From positions 1 to 6,544 of the forward strand of contig JAITWB010000246.1 in the NCBI GenBank assembly GCA_031285525.1: a DNA stretch of 6,544 nucleotides, given 5' to 3'. The stretch comes from Spirochaetaceae bacterium (GTDB lineage Bacteria > Spirochaetota > Spirochaetia > Treponematales > Treponemataceae). Shown here in pieces: positions 1 through 6,009 of this stretch. Numbering within the stretch: the first letter of the stretch is position 1; every line of letters starts with the position of its first letter. The notes below the pieces were generated by a model. It was not told the DNA's origin. It worked only from the letters and a program-made list of their open reading frames with translations, and did not search any database. A program made the translations under genes and the position numbers.

Positions 1-257
1 GGGGCTTATATGACATGCATGGGAACGCCTGGGAGTGGTGCTGGGACTGGTATGGAGACTATCCTAATGAGCTGAAGGCCGACTATGCAGGCGCATCTTC
101 GGGGCTGTACCGCATGTTACGTGGCGGAGATGGGCGAAATTCCTATAGTAGTCTGCGTTCTGCGTATCGGAAGTACAGCACTCCATATGAATACCACTAC
201 GATCCGACTGTGTCCTTCCAAATCTTCGGTCTTCGTGTTGTACGCTCCCAGAATTAA
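1..257 (+). CDS. FGE-sulfatase (SUMF1-like, C-type lectin fold) protein, C-terminal part
   Basis: The reading frame is open from the window edge (codons begin at base 3) to TAA at 255-257, giving about 84 residues of a gene that starts outside. It opens with GLYDMHGNAWEWCWDWYG, the signature of the FGE-sulfatase/SUMF1 domain, and ends with RGG...LRSAYR...FGLRVVRSQN, the usual end of that fold. In true formylglycine-generating enzymes this last stretch holds two active-site cysteines. Here the region after RGG has none; the only Cys is in WEWCWDW. I therefore infer a binding (lectin-like) or structural protein rather than a sulfatase-maturing enzyme. The segment between RGG and FGLRVV is very rich in Tyr, Ser, Asp and His, as in variable C-type-lectin proteins. 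The fold is clear; the role is unknown. Any signal peptide or partner domain lies upstream of the window. Confidence 0.85.
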   Translation, partial: GLYDMHGNAWEWCWDWYGDYPNELKADYAGASSGLYRMLRGGDGRNSYSSLRSAYRKYSTPYEYHYDPTVSFQIFGLRVVRSQN

Positions 258-273
258 GGGCGAGGATTGGACG

Positions 274-305
274 GACTCTCGGGGAAGATGTTCCGCTGAG
301 AGGTC
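274..305. other. hairpin just downstream of the lectin-like gene
   Basis: GACTCTC (274-280) pairs with GAGAGGTC (298-305) with one bulged base, and inside it GGAA (283-286) pairs with TTCC (291-294) around a GATG tetraloop. No T-run follows, so it is not a standard terminator. It lies between two genes on the same strand, 16 bases after the stop codon. The rest of 258-376 shows nothing else I can name. Confidence 0.4.
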
Positions 306-376
306 TGGACGGGCTTGAGGTTAGATAGCTTTTCTGCCGTTTGTCGAGAGATGGATGGCAGGAAAGGTGTGGGGCA

Positions 377-817
377 ATGGTGAGGTTATTATGTCTGCTA
401 ACAGGTTATCGTCATTGGGGAAAATCATGGACTTTGAGAGAGACTATATTGGGATATCCGAAACACTCGGTAAAAATTAATCATGTTTCTGTACGCAAGA
501 AAACATCTTCAAATGGCGATAACTTAGAGGATTTGTTAGATTTTATTAAGAAAAACTATCTTTACATTATTATTGCTTTTTCTTGTGACGCATGTGATAG
601 CCCCAGTGATGTCATAGATACTTTGAAGGCTGAAGGATATGAGATCTATTTTTTTGTGTTAAAGCACTGCTATAAAAACCCTGCTATGACAATATCCTCC
701 AGCGAAATGAGTATGATGAGTATGCACGGAACTGTGGAAGAAGAACCCAGATCAGGAATAGACTCATCGGTTCGCGCTGCGGCTTTTCAGACCTTTTTAC
801 AAAAGCATATTCCGTGA
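377..817 (+). CDS. small P-loop (Walker A) protein of unknown function
   Basis: I do not recognise this 146-residue protein. From ATG 377 it begins MVRLLCLLTGYRHWGKS, a hydrophobic strand followed by GYRHWGKS (residues 10-17), which fits the Walker A pattern GxxxxGKS. A second hydrophobic strand, YIIIAFSCDACD (63-74), ends in acidic residues and could be the Walker B strand. The segment between (about 30-60) is polar, and the C-terminus (about 100-146) has no motif I know. A small nucleotide-binding protein or kinase-like P-loop NTPase is the most likely class. The frame is open back to TTG 341, but ATG 377 has AGGAAAGG at 360-367 nine bases upstream and puts the Walker strand at the N-terminus, so I prefer it. 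The gene looks more A+T-rich than its neighbours. It follows the lectin-like gene on the same strand and may share its transcript. At this length it could also be a fragment of a larger NTPase. Confidence 0.6.
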   Translation: MVRLLCLLTGYRHWGKSWTLRETILGYPKHSVKINHVSVRKKTSSNGDNLEDLLDFIKKNYLYIIIAFSCDACDSPSDVIDTLKAEGYEIYFFVLKHCYKNPAMTISSSEMSMMSMHGTVEEEPRSGIDSSVRAAAFQTFLQKHIP

Positions 818-831
818 AGGCTCCGCTTCCG

Positions 832-885
832 GGGTGTTATTATGGTTAGGGGCGAAAGCTCTCGGGGCTTCCGGAAATAATACCC
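832..885. repeat. long imperfect inverted repeat (candidate terminator stem)
   Basis: GGGTGTTATT (832-841) pairs over ten bases, one of them G-T, with AATAATACCC (876-885). The loop is 34 bases and itself contains GCGAAAGC. The stem begins 14 bases after the stop of the P-loop gene and abuts the 42-bp repeat array. It could help end transcription from either side, but no clean T-run follows directly on the + strand; the nearest is TTTTTT at 893-898, inside the first repeat unit. Confidence 0.45.
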
Positions 886-1100
886 TCCCCGGTTTTTTGG
901 GGAGTTCCCCCAATGTTAGATTAGGTTCCCCCGGTCTTCGGGGGAGTTCCCCCGATGTCAGATTGAGCTCCCCCGGCTTGTGGGGGACTTCCCCCAATGT
1001 CAGATTAAGCTCCCCCAGTCTTTGGGGGAGTTCCCCCGATGTTAGATTGGGTTCCCCCGGTCTTCGGGGGAGTTCCCCCGATGTTAGATTAAGCTCCCCC
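886..1100. repeat. five tandem 42-bp C5/G5 palindromic repeats plus a partial sixth
   Basis: Units start at 886, 927, 969, 1011 and 1053; a partial copy (TCCCCC) starts at 1095. The consensus on + is T-CCCCC-7 bases-GGGGG-AGTT-CCCCC followed by RATGTYAGATTRRGY. The period is 42 bp (41 in unit 1). Each G5 block can pair with the C5 on its left (loop of about 7) or with the C5 on its right (loop of 4, AGTT or ACTT). The bases next to the G5 vary between copies so that both alternatives keep G-C, A-T or G-T pairs. Because 42 is divisible by three, the array is open in frames on both strands and gives artefactual 14-residue repeat ORFs. It is not CRISPR: there are no unique spacers. The last full unit also supplies the stop codon and last residue of the helD-like gene. 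Confidence 0.9.
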
Positions 1101-3233
1101 AGTGCTGGATAACACATAACCTGCCCCCCGAAAAGGAACATTTTTGCTGTCTTTCAAGGCAAAACCGAGCAAGGGCGATACTTCTTCTGTATACAAAAGC
1201 GTTAGCTTGTGCATTGCCCGTGTACAGGCGATATAGAGCAGGTTTCTATCGTATTCCGATTCATAGATATTCTTGTTCACATTGGGAAGTATAACTTCAT
1301 CAAATTCCAGCCCCTTGGAGGCCTGAATAGAAGTGATGGATATACCGTTTGCAAAACGGGTGCTCAATGATGAAATCAGATGCACATCATAGTCATTCGA
1401 AAGCTGATTAAAGAGAGCTTGGGCGTCATTGTTCGTTTTCAGAATGATAGCGAGGGATGTATAGCCGCTTTGTAAGAAGACATCGATTTCGGATGTTAAT
1501 TTGGATAACTGCCCTTCTGCATCGCCGCACGGTAAGATTGCAGGGGGCGTACCGTGCCGTTCCATGGGTTCCAGTTTATGTATGTTCCCTATCTTTTTCG
1601 CAAAAGTGATGATCTCATAAGTTGAACGGTAGCTTTTTGTCAGTTCAAACAGTTCCGCTTTTGGATATATCTCCAGTATATCCGCAATCGTATTGAGGTG
1701 GTTCGGATTCACCAGTTGACCGAAATCCCCCAAAATGGTCATGGGGCAGCGGAACAGCTGTTTTATAACGGCGTATTTTATGGGAGTATAATCCTGCATT
1801 TCATCGATGACCAGGTGCTTTATGGTATCACCTGTACGGAAGCCCTCAAATGCTCCATGGATATATAAAAAGGGGAATACATCGGACCATTCCAGAGTCT
1901 TTTTGGCAGGAGGTATATACATATGAGCTCTGTCCATTTGCCTAAAGAAGTCCGTATATAAGAAAAGGCTATCCTGTACGGTAAGCATTTTGTTCAGGCT
2001 TTTCAGTATTACCGGCGCCGACGGTATTACTCCCGGCGTGGGATCGCCCGATTCTTTGAATGCCTCAAAGCGTTCATGTATATCTTCCGCTATTCTGCGG
2101 AGCCGCTGTTTAACCGGAAGGTCTGTATAGGTATTGTACCTGCGCCGTATCCATTCTGCGCTGACGGTAAAGCTGCGGTGGATATACTCTTTGGGTTCAA
2201 AAACGCTCTCAGTCATCCGTTCGATATAATAGTCGAGCAGTTTGAGGAATATAAGAGTGGATTTAAAACGAACCCGTGCGCCCCAGTGAGGATCGTGCGC
2301 TTCCTGGGGGTTCTTGTCTGTTTCAAAAGCAATAATACCGTTCAATTGCTGTCCGGCGATGTCAGCAAAAGTGGATTGGTTTATCCGTTCCTCTCCCAAT
2401 TCGGGCAGAACATTGGAAATATAATCGCCAAAGACTTTGTTGGGAGAAATAATGGTTATGTCCCGTGAGGTGAGGGTCTTTTTGAAACGGTACAGTAGAA
2501 AGGCGATCCGGTGCAGTGCGATGGATGTTTTTCCCGAACCGGCAACTCCCTGAATAATCAGTATTTCCGCCCCTTCGTTTCTGATGATCCGGTTTTGTTC
2601 CTTCTGGATGGTTGCGATGATGGACTTCATTTTACTGTCCGAAGTCTGGCTTAACTCCCGCTGCAACACATCATCCTGAATATTCAGGGAGCTTTCCAGA
2701 ACATAGAGCAGTTTTCTGTTTTTTATTTTGAATTGCCGCTTGCGGGACAGCTCGCCTTCTACCCGCTTTTGCGGCGCATCGTATCCGGCGGACCCCAGTT
2801 CATAATCGTAGAACATACTCGCAAAGGGGGCGCGCCAGTCGATGACCAGCAGTTCGTTTCCGTACATGAACGAAGCGGCTCCGATATAGCGGGTGACGGC
2901 GGGGCTCTCTTTTTCCTGAAAATCAATACGGGCAAAGTAGGGGGACTGCACCAATTGAGCTGTCAGGTTCCGCATTTTCACGAAAAATGCCCCTGAACGG
3001 TCAACCTGGTTTAGTAATAATTGGTTTTGAAAGCCTTCGTGGGGATCGCTGGTATGTTCCATCGTGTAACGTTTGAAGTCCATATAGTCGGTATCTATCT
3101 GTTTAATCCCGGCATCTGATTCCCTGAGTGTATCGTCAATCTTGGCATTGATCTCCTCAAGATGGGCAATTTCATCCGGGAATTGAATAGTTGTATCTGT
3201 ATTCACTGTATTGTTGTCTGTATATTGAGTCAT
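1089..3233 (-). CDS. helD: HelD-like superfamily 1 ATPase/helicase (RNA polymerase recycling factor)
   Basis: A 714-residue UvrD/Rep-superfamily protein. Residues about 15-100 form the charged, coiled-coil-like N-terminal arm of HelD; IDWRAPFAS (131-139) is typical of the family. Then come EQNRIIRN (212-219), Walker A GVAGSGKT (229-236), a HelD-specific insert, Walker B VIDEMQD (475-481), GDFGQ (502-506), SYRST (534-538), KGLEFDEV (640-647) and LLYIACTRA (665-673). All helicase motifs are present, so it should be an active ATPase. In Bacillus, HelD enters the RNA polymerase secondary channel and removes stalled polymerase from DNA; that role is inferred here. The start is ATG at 3231-3233 with AAGGAG seven bases upstream; the frame extends to TTG 3266 but without such support. 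The C-terminus (GYVLSSTGGA) runs into the repeat array, and TAA lies inside the last full unit, so the native end may have been altered. It is divergent from vapBC. E. coli-type DNA helicase IV is a less likely label. Confidence 0.9.
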   Translation of the reverse strand: MTQYTDNNTVNTDTTIQFPDEIAHLEEINAKIDDTLRESDAGIKQIDTDYMDFKRYTMEHTSDPHEGFQNQLLLNQVDRSGAFFVKMRNLTAQLVQSPYFARIDFQEKESPAVTRYIGAASFMYGNELLVIDWRAPFASMFYDYELGSAGYDAPQKRVEGELSRKRQFKIKNRKLLYVLESSLNIQDDVLQRELSQTSDSKMKSIIATIQKEQNRIIRNEGAEILIIQGVAGSGKTSIALHRIAFLLYRFKKTLTSRDITIISPNKVFGDYISNVLPELGEERINQSTFADIAGQQLNGIIAFETDKNPQEAHDPHWGARVRFKSTLIFLKLLDYYIERMTESVFEPKEYIHRSFTVSAEWIRRRYNTYTDLPVKQRLRRIAEDIHERFEAFKESGDPTPGVIPSAPVILKSLNKMLTVQDSLFLYTDFFRQMDRAHMYIPPAKKTLEWSDVFPFLYIHGAFEGFRTGDTIKHLVIDEMQDYTPIKYAVIKQLFRCPMTILGDFGQLVNPNHLNTIADILEIYPKAELFELTKSYRSTYEIITFAKKIGNIHKLEPMERHGTPPAILPCGDAEGQLSKLTSEIDVFLQSGYTSLAIILKTNNDAQALFNQLSNDYDVHLISSLSTRFANGISITSIQASKGLEFDEVILPNVNKNIYESEYDRNLLYIACTRAMHKLTLLYTEEVSPLLGFALKDSKNVPFRGAGYVLSSTGGA

Positions 3234-3240
3234 CGGTAGT

Positions 3241-3246
3241 CTCCTT
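3241..3246 (-). promoter_or_regulatory. ribosome binding site of the helD-like gene
   Basis: On the - strand AAGGAG lies seven bases before ATG 3233. It decides the start in favour of this ATG rather than the upstream in-frame TTG at 3266. Confidence 0.75.
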
Positions 3247-3346
3247 GTGAAGCAAGAGTATAGCAAAAATGCTCACAGTGTTTTTAATGAATATTGCTGT
3301 TTTTTGAAATACGAGAAAACGCTCTTCTAAATTATAATGAGTTTAA

Positions 3347-3375
3347 TTGCTTATGCATAAAAAGGATGTTATACT
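3347..3375 (+). promoter_or_regulatory. vapBC promoter
   Basis: TTGCTT (3347-3352), a 17-base spacer and TATACT (3370-3375) form a good sigma-70-type promoter. The predicted start near 3382 leaves a leader of only about 13 bases before vapB. Palindromes lie over the -35 edge and over the start site, so repressor binding would block it. Confidence 0.7.
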
Positions 3376-3385
3376 ATATGCATAA
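3351..3385. promoter_or_regulatory. paired TATGCATAA operator sites for VapB/VapBC autoregulation
   Basis: TTATGCATAA (3351-3360) is a perfect 10-bp palindrome. Its core TATGCATAA recurs at 3377-3385 (perfect 8-bp palindrome TATGCATA at 3377-3384). The two centres are 25 bp apart and flank the -10 box. VapB-family ribbon-helix-helix antitoxins, with VapC, commonly bind inverted repeats at their own promoter. The sequence shows the sites; that VapB binds them is inferred. Confidence 0.6.
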
Positions 3386-3394
3386 GGAGGTAAG

Positions 3395-3589
3395 ATGAGA
3401 ACCACCCTTGATCTAAATGAAACCCTTCTGAAAGAAGCTATGAGATGGATTGGAGCGGAGACAAAAACCGCAGTCATCAATGAAGCATTGAATCAGCTCA
3501 TACGTATGAAAAAGAGAATGAAACTGATTGAAATGGCAGGAAAAGTAGCGCTGGACGTTGATCTCGATGCTACCCGGAACAGAATATGA
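3395..3589 (+). CDS. vapB: VapB-type antitoxin (type II toxin-antitoxin)
   Basis: A 64-residue protein. Its N-terminus MRTTLDLNETLLKEAMRW matches the ribbon-helix-helix DNA-binding part of the VapB family that usually begins MRTTL-(N/D)-(I/L)-(D/N). TKTAVINEALNQLIR (about residues 23-37) is the second helix region with its typical TKT...NEAL pattern. The basic stretch and the GKVALDVDLDATR tail correspond to the toxin-binding end, where family members often have G-x-(V/I)-x-W/L-x-x-D-L. The length is normal for the family. AAGGAGG (3384-3390) stands four bases before ATG. The last codons overlap vapC by four bases (ATGA), typical of coupled synthesis of the pair. The protein should neutralise VapC and, with it, repress the promoter through the TATGCATAA sites upstream. 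It is a confident family call, and the pair looks intact. Confidence 0.9.
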   Translation: MRTTLDLNETLLKEAMRWIGAETKTAVINEALNQLIRMKKRMKLIEMAGKVALDVDLDATRNRI

Positions 3590-3969
3590 AATATATCGTT
3601 GATAGTTGTGTCTGGATAGACTTTTTCGCAGAGAAAAGACACTTGGAAACACTGTCGGCGCTCTTGATGGACGATCTGGTTTATACCAACAAGGCGATCT
3701 TGGCTGAATTGCTCCCCTCCGCTCGAATGAAGAAAGAATATGAACTGGTAGAATGCCTTTCTGGAGTGAATGAACTACCGCTTTCTATCGACTGGGATGA
3801 GATAGCCGAAATCCAGTATAAATGCTTAAAAGCAGGGGTGAATAAAATCGGTCTTGTGGATATTATCATTGCCCAAAATGCCGCTCAGTATAATATGACC
3901 GTGTTTTCTACAGACAGGCATATGGAATTGCTTTCCCCTATTATTGGTGTTGAACATAGGAAGGAGTAA
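3586..3969 (+). CDS. vapC: VapC-type PIN-domain ribonuclease toxin
   Basis: A 127-residue PIN-domain protein, the usual VapC size. It begins MKYIVDSCVWIDFF, with the first acidic active-site residue at D6. The other expected metal ligands are visible: E41 (AILAELL), D92 (GLVDIII) and D110 (FSTDRHM). All four are present, so the nuclease should be active. VapC toxins cut specific RNAs, often initiator tRNA or the rRNA sarcin-ricin loop; the target here cannot be told from sequence. The start overlaps the vapB stop (ATGA at 3586-3589), giving the standard antitoxin-toxin order. The stop TAA (3967-3969) is only eight bases from the next start, and the last vapC codons form part of the ribosome binding site of the kinase gene, which suggests that the toxin-antitoxin transcript continues into it. 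Confidence 0.92.
   Translation: MKYIVDSCVWIDFFAEKRHLETLSALLMDDLVYTNKAILAELLPSARMKKEYELVECLSGVNELPLSIDWDEIAEIQYKCLKAGVNKIGLVDIIIAQNAAQYNMTVFSTDRHMELLSPIIGVEHRKE
3961..3966 (+). promoter_or_regulatory. ribosome binding site of the UbiB-like gene inside the vapC end
   Basis: AAGGAG forms the last two sense codons of vapC and stands 11 bases before ATG 3978. The spacing is somewhat long. Its position suggests coupling of translation between vapC and the kinase gene. Confidence 0.55.
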
Positions 3970-3977
3970 AGACCTCT

Positions 3978-5813
3978 ATGGGTTCCAGAAAAAAGAAAGG
4001 TTTCATAGATACAAGTGTCCGCATTGAGAGGATTCGAGGTTCACATGGCTCCTCCTCGAAAGATGCCCGCTATTCCACCGCCCGTACCTATCCTGCCCGG
4101 TATCGGCAGATATTGACGATCCTTGCGTCCTACGGGTTCCGGGATATTGTCCGCAAGATAATCGCTTCTTTTCCATTCCCATTGCAGGAAAAGGCTAAAA
4201 TCCGAATCGCTGCGGAAAAATCATCCATGGGCGAGCAGATTCGGCTCATCGATATCGGTAAGAACCGCATCAATTACGAACAGATACGGCTGATGCTTGA
4301 GGCGCTGGGGCCAACCTTTGTTAAACTGGGACAGTTTCTCAGCAGCCGCCCGGATATCATCGATCCGGCGCTGGCAAAGGAGTTGGAGAAGCTTCAGGAC
4401 GGGGTGCCCCCTTTTTCAGGAGAGGATGCGGAACTGATAATCCAGGAAGAGCTGGGAAAACCGGTGCGGCGGCTCTTTGCTTCCTTTGACAGAACCCCAA
4501 TAGCTTCCGCATCGATAGCGCAGGTACACAAGGCGGTGCTGTTTAACGGCACTGCGGTTGCCGTCAAGGTGCAGCGTCCGGATATACAGAAAACGGTTGA
4601 ACTGGATGTGCAAATACTCAAAGACCTGGCAGGCTTTGCGGAACGGCATATCAAGTTTCTCTCCTGGTTTCAGCCTGTTTCGCTGATCGATACCTTCTGT
4701 GAGGGACTGCTCTGCGAGCTCGATTTTCTGCATGAGATGGAAAATATCAGCCGTTTTACGGATGCCTACTCGGCGACGCCCCATCTGGTGGTTCCCCGGT
4801 ATTACGAACAGCTATCGACCAGACGGGTTTTCTGCATGGAGTTCGTCTTTGGAACGAAAATTTCAGAACTGGGCGCTAAAAAACGGCTCAAGGCAGGAAA
4901 CTCGAAGGCTGCGGAATATAAACCCCGGCTTATTGCGGATCGGTTCGTCACACTGGTGCTGAAGCAGATATTTACCGGCGGGTATTTCCACGGCGATCCC
5001 CATCCGGGGAATATCCTGGTTACCGGGGACAACGATATCTGTTTCATCGATTTCGGCCTGATGGGGACAATTACAGAACGTCAGAAGGAATATCTGACCC
5101 GAATGCTCATCGCCATCCCTTCCCGAAATATGGAGCGATTTACCCGCTCCCTGCTGGGACTCCTCGGTGTCGGAAGGATGGACAAATTCGAAGCTCTAAA
5201 GGAAGAGTGCAGTCTGCTGCTGGAAAAGTATGTGAACAGCACTCTGGCGAATATGGAGATATCGAAACTGATACAGGATATGATTCAGATCATCACCTCC
5301 TTTCGTCTCATGGTTCCCCCTTCGATAACCATGCTTGGCAAGGCGATGGCCTATGTCGAAACCGTCGCCTATCAGCTCGATCCGACCCTGAACATCCTGG
5401 ACAAACTGCTCCCTTTCATCAAAAAACTCACCCTGCAGCGGCTTTCCCCGGTGAGAACCGCCGAGCGAGTGTTCTCTTCTTCCCTGTCCTATGCGGAACT
5501 GCTGGAAAATCTGCCCGATACTATCCAGGAATTCTACTCCATGGTGAGTTCGGGCAACCTGCGCCTCCAGATGGATATCGCCTCCCCCAGGGGGATCGAA
5601 ACGCTGAACAATATTGCCAACAGAGTCGTTTTCGGGCTGGTATTGGCGGCGCTGATCATCAGTTCTTCGGTTATAGTGTTTGCCAAGATTCCGCCCCTCT
5701 GGTGGGATATATCGATTATCGGGATAGGGGGCTTTCTGCTTTCCGGGCTATTGGGATTCGGGTTTGTGATAGAACAGCTCATTCGGTCCTTTCGGCGGCA
5801 TCGGGGGCGATAG
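3978..5813 (+). CDS. ubiB: UbiB/ABC1/ADCK-family atypical kinase, membrane-anchored
   Basis: A 611-residue protein with all the family hallmarks: the inhibitory KxGQ motif (KLGQ, 116-119), the alanine-rich nucleotide loop ASASIAQVH (176-184), the lysine K197 in VAVKVQRP, the ExD pair E247/D249, the catalytic HGDPHPGN (338-345) and DFG (358-360). Two hydrophobic helices close the protein (about 549-571 and 577-599), followed by a basic tail. This is the usual bacterial UbiB arrangement, so the kinase domain should sit on the cytoplasmic face of the inner membrane. UbiB proteins bind ATP and support ubiquinone or other isoprenoid-lipid metabolism, probably as ATPases handling lipid intermediates. 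No quinone gene lies nearby, and if the host is an anaerobic treponeme a ubiquinone role is doubtful, so the symbol marks the family only. The N-terminal 40 residues are basic and poorly conserved. The start is ATG 3978. It probably shares transcripts with vapBC. Confidence 0.9.
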   Translation: MGSRKKKGFIDTSVRIERIRGSHGSSSKDARYSTARTYPARYRQILTILASYGFRDIVRKIIASFPFPLQEKAKIRIAAEKSSMGEQIRLIDIGKNRINYEQIRLMLEALGPTFVKLGQFLSSRPDIIDPALAKELEKLQDGVPPFSGEDAELIIQEELGKPVRRLFASFDRTPIASASIAQVHKAVLFNGTAVAVKVQRPDIQKTVELDVQILKDLAGFAERHIKFLSWFQPVSLIDTFCEGLLCELDFLHEMENISRFTDAYSATPHLVVPRYYEQLSTRRVFCMEFVFGTKISELGAKKRLKAGNSKAAEYKPRLIADRFVTLVLKQIFTGGYFHGDPHPGNILVTGDNDICFIDFGLMGTITERQKEYLTRMLIAIPSRNMERFTRSLLGLLGVGRMDKFEALKEECSLLLEKYVNSTLANMEISKLIQDMIQIITSFRLMVPPSITMLGKAMAYVETVAYQLDPTLNILDKLLPFIKKLTLQRLSPVRTAERVFSSSLSYAELLENLPDTIQEFYSMVSSGNLRLQMDIASPRGIETLNNIANRVVFGLVLAALIISSSVIVFAKIPPLWWDISIIGIGGFLLSGLLGFGFVIEQLIRSFRRHRGR

Positions 5814-5834
5814 AGGGTATATTTTCTCTATTTT
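5810..5834 (+). terminator. weak hairpin at the end of the UbiB-like gene
   Basis: ATAGAG (5810-5815) pairs with CTCTAT (5826-5831) around a ten-base loop and is followed by a short T-run. It overlaps the stop codon. The stem is weak, so it may be a leaky terminator at best; transcripts may continue to the strong terminator at 5950-5990. Confidence 0.25.
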
Positions 5835-5845
5835 ATGAAAAATGA

Positions 5846-5883
5846 TGTAACTTTTTTCGGTTCCCGGGGTTTGTTTTGTAGAT
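5846..5883 (+). promoter_or_regulatory. promoter region of first sRNA-like unit
   Basis: The blocks TGTAACTT (5846-5853), GGTTTGTTT (5868-5876) and AGAT (5880-5883) recur at 6010, 6032 and 6044 with exactly the same spacing (N14 and N3). GTAGAT at 5878-5883 would serve as the -10 box; the -35 hexamer (TTTCGG, 5855-5860) is poor, so the conserved TGTAACTT block may be an activator or alternative recognition element. The case rests on conservation between the two copies. Confidence 0.5.
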
Positions 5884-5889
5884 TGCAAG

Positions 5890-5990
5890 AGCAACAATCA
5901 CCGCAGACAGAAAATAATCTTTTTCAGCTCTGTATCCTCCTCTCCTTTTGAATCGGCTTTGCGGAGTTTCCGCCAAGCCGATTCTTTTTT
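5890..5990 (+). ncRNA. candidate small RNA 1 (about 100 nt, C/U-rich anti-Shine-Dalgarno segment)
   Basis: The predicted RNA runs from about 5890 (seven bases after the -10 box) to the T-run of the terminator at 5990. AGAGC (5888-5892) can pair with GCTCT (5927-5931), enclosing an A-rich stretch. Then comes the unpaired-looking TCCTCCTCTCCTT (5935-5947), complementary to AGGAGG-type ribosome binding sites, and then the terminator. A second copy of the whole design lies at 6054-6152. I do not recognise a known RNA family. No plausible ORF with a ribosome binding site fits here. The alternative is a duplicated terminator with a conserved upstream tract, but the matching promoter blocks favour a transcribed unit. 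Confidence 0.55.
5950..5990 (+). terminator. strong intrinsic terminator of first sRNA-like unit
   Basis: GAATCGGCTT (5950-5959) pairs with AAGCCGATTC (5975-5984). Inside, after one mismatch, GCGG (5961-5964) pairs with CCGC (5970-5973) around AGTTT. TTTTTT (5985-5990) follows. It would also stop read-through from the vapBC-ubiB transcript. Confidence 0.88.
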
Positions 5991-6009
5991 GTATTTTTTG
6001 GTCTTTTCT

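Noticed and set aside
85..318. A 77-residue frame overlapping the lectin-like gene
   Set aside because: The overlapping frame carries the recognised FGE-sulfatase motifs; this one has none.
341..376. TTG 341 as the start of the P-loop gene
   Set aside because: ATG 377 has a purine-rich ribosome binding site and places the Walker A strand at the N-terminus as is usual; the extra 12 residues show no motif.
886..1100. CRISPR array
   Set aside because: The units are directly tandem; the segments between C/G blocks are near-identical, not unique spacers, and no cas gene is in view.
797..1141. Open frames across the repeat array on both strands (14-residue repeats such as GELNLTSGELPRRP on -, GLRGSSPDVRLSSP on +)
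   Set aside because: The 42-bp period is divisible by three, so any stop-free unit gives a repeat ORF. There is no ribosome binding site, both strands are open at once, and base changes follow hairpin pairing rather than codon logic.
2076..2468. A 130-residue open frame on the + strand
   Set aside because: It is antisense to the well-conserved helD-like gene and shows no motif or start signal.
3333..3338. TATAAT as a + strand -10 box for vapBC
   Set aside because: No -35-like hexamer lies at the right distance upstream, whereas TTGCTT-17-TATACT just downstream is a complete promoter.
5207..5845. A 212-residue open frame overlapping the end of the UbiB-like gene
   Set aside because: It lies in another frame of a gene with clear motifs, has shadow-type composition (many His, Arg, Gly) and no ribosome binding site or known motif.
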